Program-made: the position numbers and the translations under genes
Origin: Agapetus fuscipes
Lineage: Eukaryota; Arthropoda; Insecta; Trichoptera; Glossosomatidae
Direction: 5' to 3'
Assembly (NCBI GenBank): GCA_951799405.1
Contig: OX637338.1
Span: forward strand, 8,184,001-8,248,000
Length of the DNA stretch: 64,000 bases
The notes under the pieces: generated by a model
What the model was told of the DNA's origin: nothing
Database searches by the model: none
What the model saw: the letters and a program-made list of their open reading frames with translations, nothing else
Shown: positions 63,509 through 64,000 of the stretch, one piece after another
Position numbering within the stretch: the stretch's first letter is position 1
Layout: the number at the start of each line of letters is the position of its first letter

Positions 63509-63842
63509 TCGGTCCGTAGTCTACGGGGCTAGTGCTTTGGACTCGTGAATGGAAGGTCGTGGAATTGAATCCCGGCATAGTACAAAAAAAACCTCTTAAA
63601 AATGTCGAAAGCAAGTCGAAAGTTCTCGAGGGGAAATAAACACTCAACTTGTGAAAAAATAAACTGCGTTTTTAAATTTTTTTATAGTTTCTTTGAAAAA
63701 AAATTTCACCGTGTAAAATTCATATACTTTTACCAAAGACCAGTCACCAAAGGTCAACAACTGGGTTTTGTTTGAGAACTGACGTTTTCTATAGCGACGA
63801 CCAAGCTCGCAGAGGGCTTTTGAAGTGTGACTCACACAATGT
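63509..63842 (+). mobile_element. SINE-2 interrupted by an HHL-type fragment
   Basis: Head TCGGTCCGTAGTCTACGGGG with B-box GTGGAATTGAATCCCGG (63509-63585). The body resumes at CATATACTTTTACCAAAGAC (63720) and ends at GAAGTGTGACTCACACA (63842). Confidence 0.75.
63590..63718 (+). repeat. HHL-type fragment inside SINE-2
   Basis: AAGTCGAAAGTTCTCGAGG, GGAAATAAACACTCAACTTG and TGAAAAAATAAACTGCG match the right arm of the 6391-6614 foldback. The hammerhead-like 5' part is missing. Confidence 0.6.
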
Positions 63843-63924
63843 AATCATTGAATAAATCTTTGCCACAAATTTAAGTATTTTTTATATTTAAGTATATTTA
63901 GTTCCTGAACGTGTGTAACAGAAC

Positions 63925-63997
63925 GTGTGTGGAGGGCTCGAATCCAAATCCTTTTGCTTTGAAACCAATCACTCTACTGACCAAAACATCGACCGGC
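63925..63997 (-). mobile_element. tRNA-like SINE head (cut by window edge region)
   Basis: The minus strand reads GCCGGTCGATGTTTTGGTC, AGTAGAGTGATTGG, then GGATTCGAGCCCTCC. A and B boxes are at tRNA-like spacing. It resembles SINE-1 in its first bases but differs afterwards, so it may be a sister family. Confidence 0.5.
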
Positions 63998-64000
63998 TTT

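Overview
This is AT-rich animal DNA, by eye about two thirds A+T. The organism is most likely an arthropod. This is inferred from the repeat mix: pogo/Tigger, PIF/Harbinger, Helitron, RTE-like LINE tails, Ty3/gypsy and tRNA-derived SINEs packed at high density. There are no bacterial-style genes, operons, rRNA or CRISPR arrays. I could not identify an intact host gene. The window reads as intergenic or intronic sequence made largely of nested, mostly decayed mobile elements. The only candidate host exon is a GC-rich, signal-peptide-like ORF on the minus strand at 26710-27021.

Repeat families, with working names used below. Rep-A is an unclassified repeat of about 240 bp with more than 25 full or partial copies on both strands; its plus orientation starts TCCTTGACTTATAGG and ends near GCAACTTAGATTATAG. 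SINE-1 is a tRNA-headed SINE of about 320 bp ending in GTGTAGCTTAGTTGCG. SINE-2 is a second tRNA-headed SINE with a poly(A) tail. SINE-3 is a short tRNA-like family with two copies. HHL elements carry a hammerhead-ribozyme-like motif (CTGAWGA, hairpin, GAAA) and often occur as head-to-head foldbacks. MITE-a, MITE-b and Rep-B are small repeats with two or three copies each.

Layout. 1-5.9 kb: SINE and Rep-A copies and the 3' end plus LTR of a decayed gypsy element. 5.95-11.17 kb: a 2,610-bp unit present twice in tandem with no difference seen by eye; it contains a 106-bp-arm foldback, nested Rep-A copies and an RTE-like LINE 3' end. 11-30 kb: scattered SINEs, MITEs, Rep-A, a second foldback, a mariner-like foldback MITE and a Harbinger element with an N-terminal transposase remnant. 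30.2-33.9 kb: a LINE reverse-transcriptase tail, then a Helitron-ended unit stuffed with a duplicated 5' end, (ATGT)22 tracts, SINE-1, a hAT-like MITE and Rep-A copies. 34.17-38.43 kb: a young Ty3/gypsy LTR retrotransposon with near-identical LTRs and a 4-bp target duplication. Its gag has a SAP-like domain and coiled-coil repeats. Its pol is internally deleted. Downstream of the integrase tail it carries remnants of an OARD1-like macro (ADP-ribose) domain followed by a CCCH zinc finger. 38-52 kb: more Rep-A and SINEs. 52.3-53.2 kb: a Tigger/pogo derivative with an HHL insertion. 53.2-56.5 kb: no recognised feature. 56.5-64 kb: SINEs and a 1.7-kb pogo/jerky-type DNA transposon with terminal inverted repeats, iterated GTTGTGACA motifs and a transposase that keeps its DDD triad but is broken at both ends.

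The most unusual items are the macro-domain and CCCH module in the gypsy element, the foldbacks centred on hammerhead-like motifs, the very abundant unclassified Rep-A, and the indistinguishable 2.6-kb tandem duplication.
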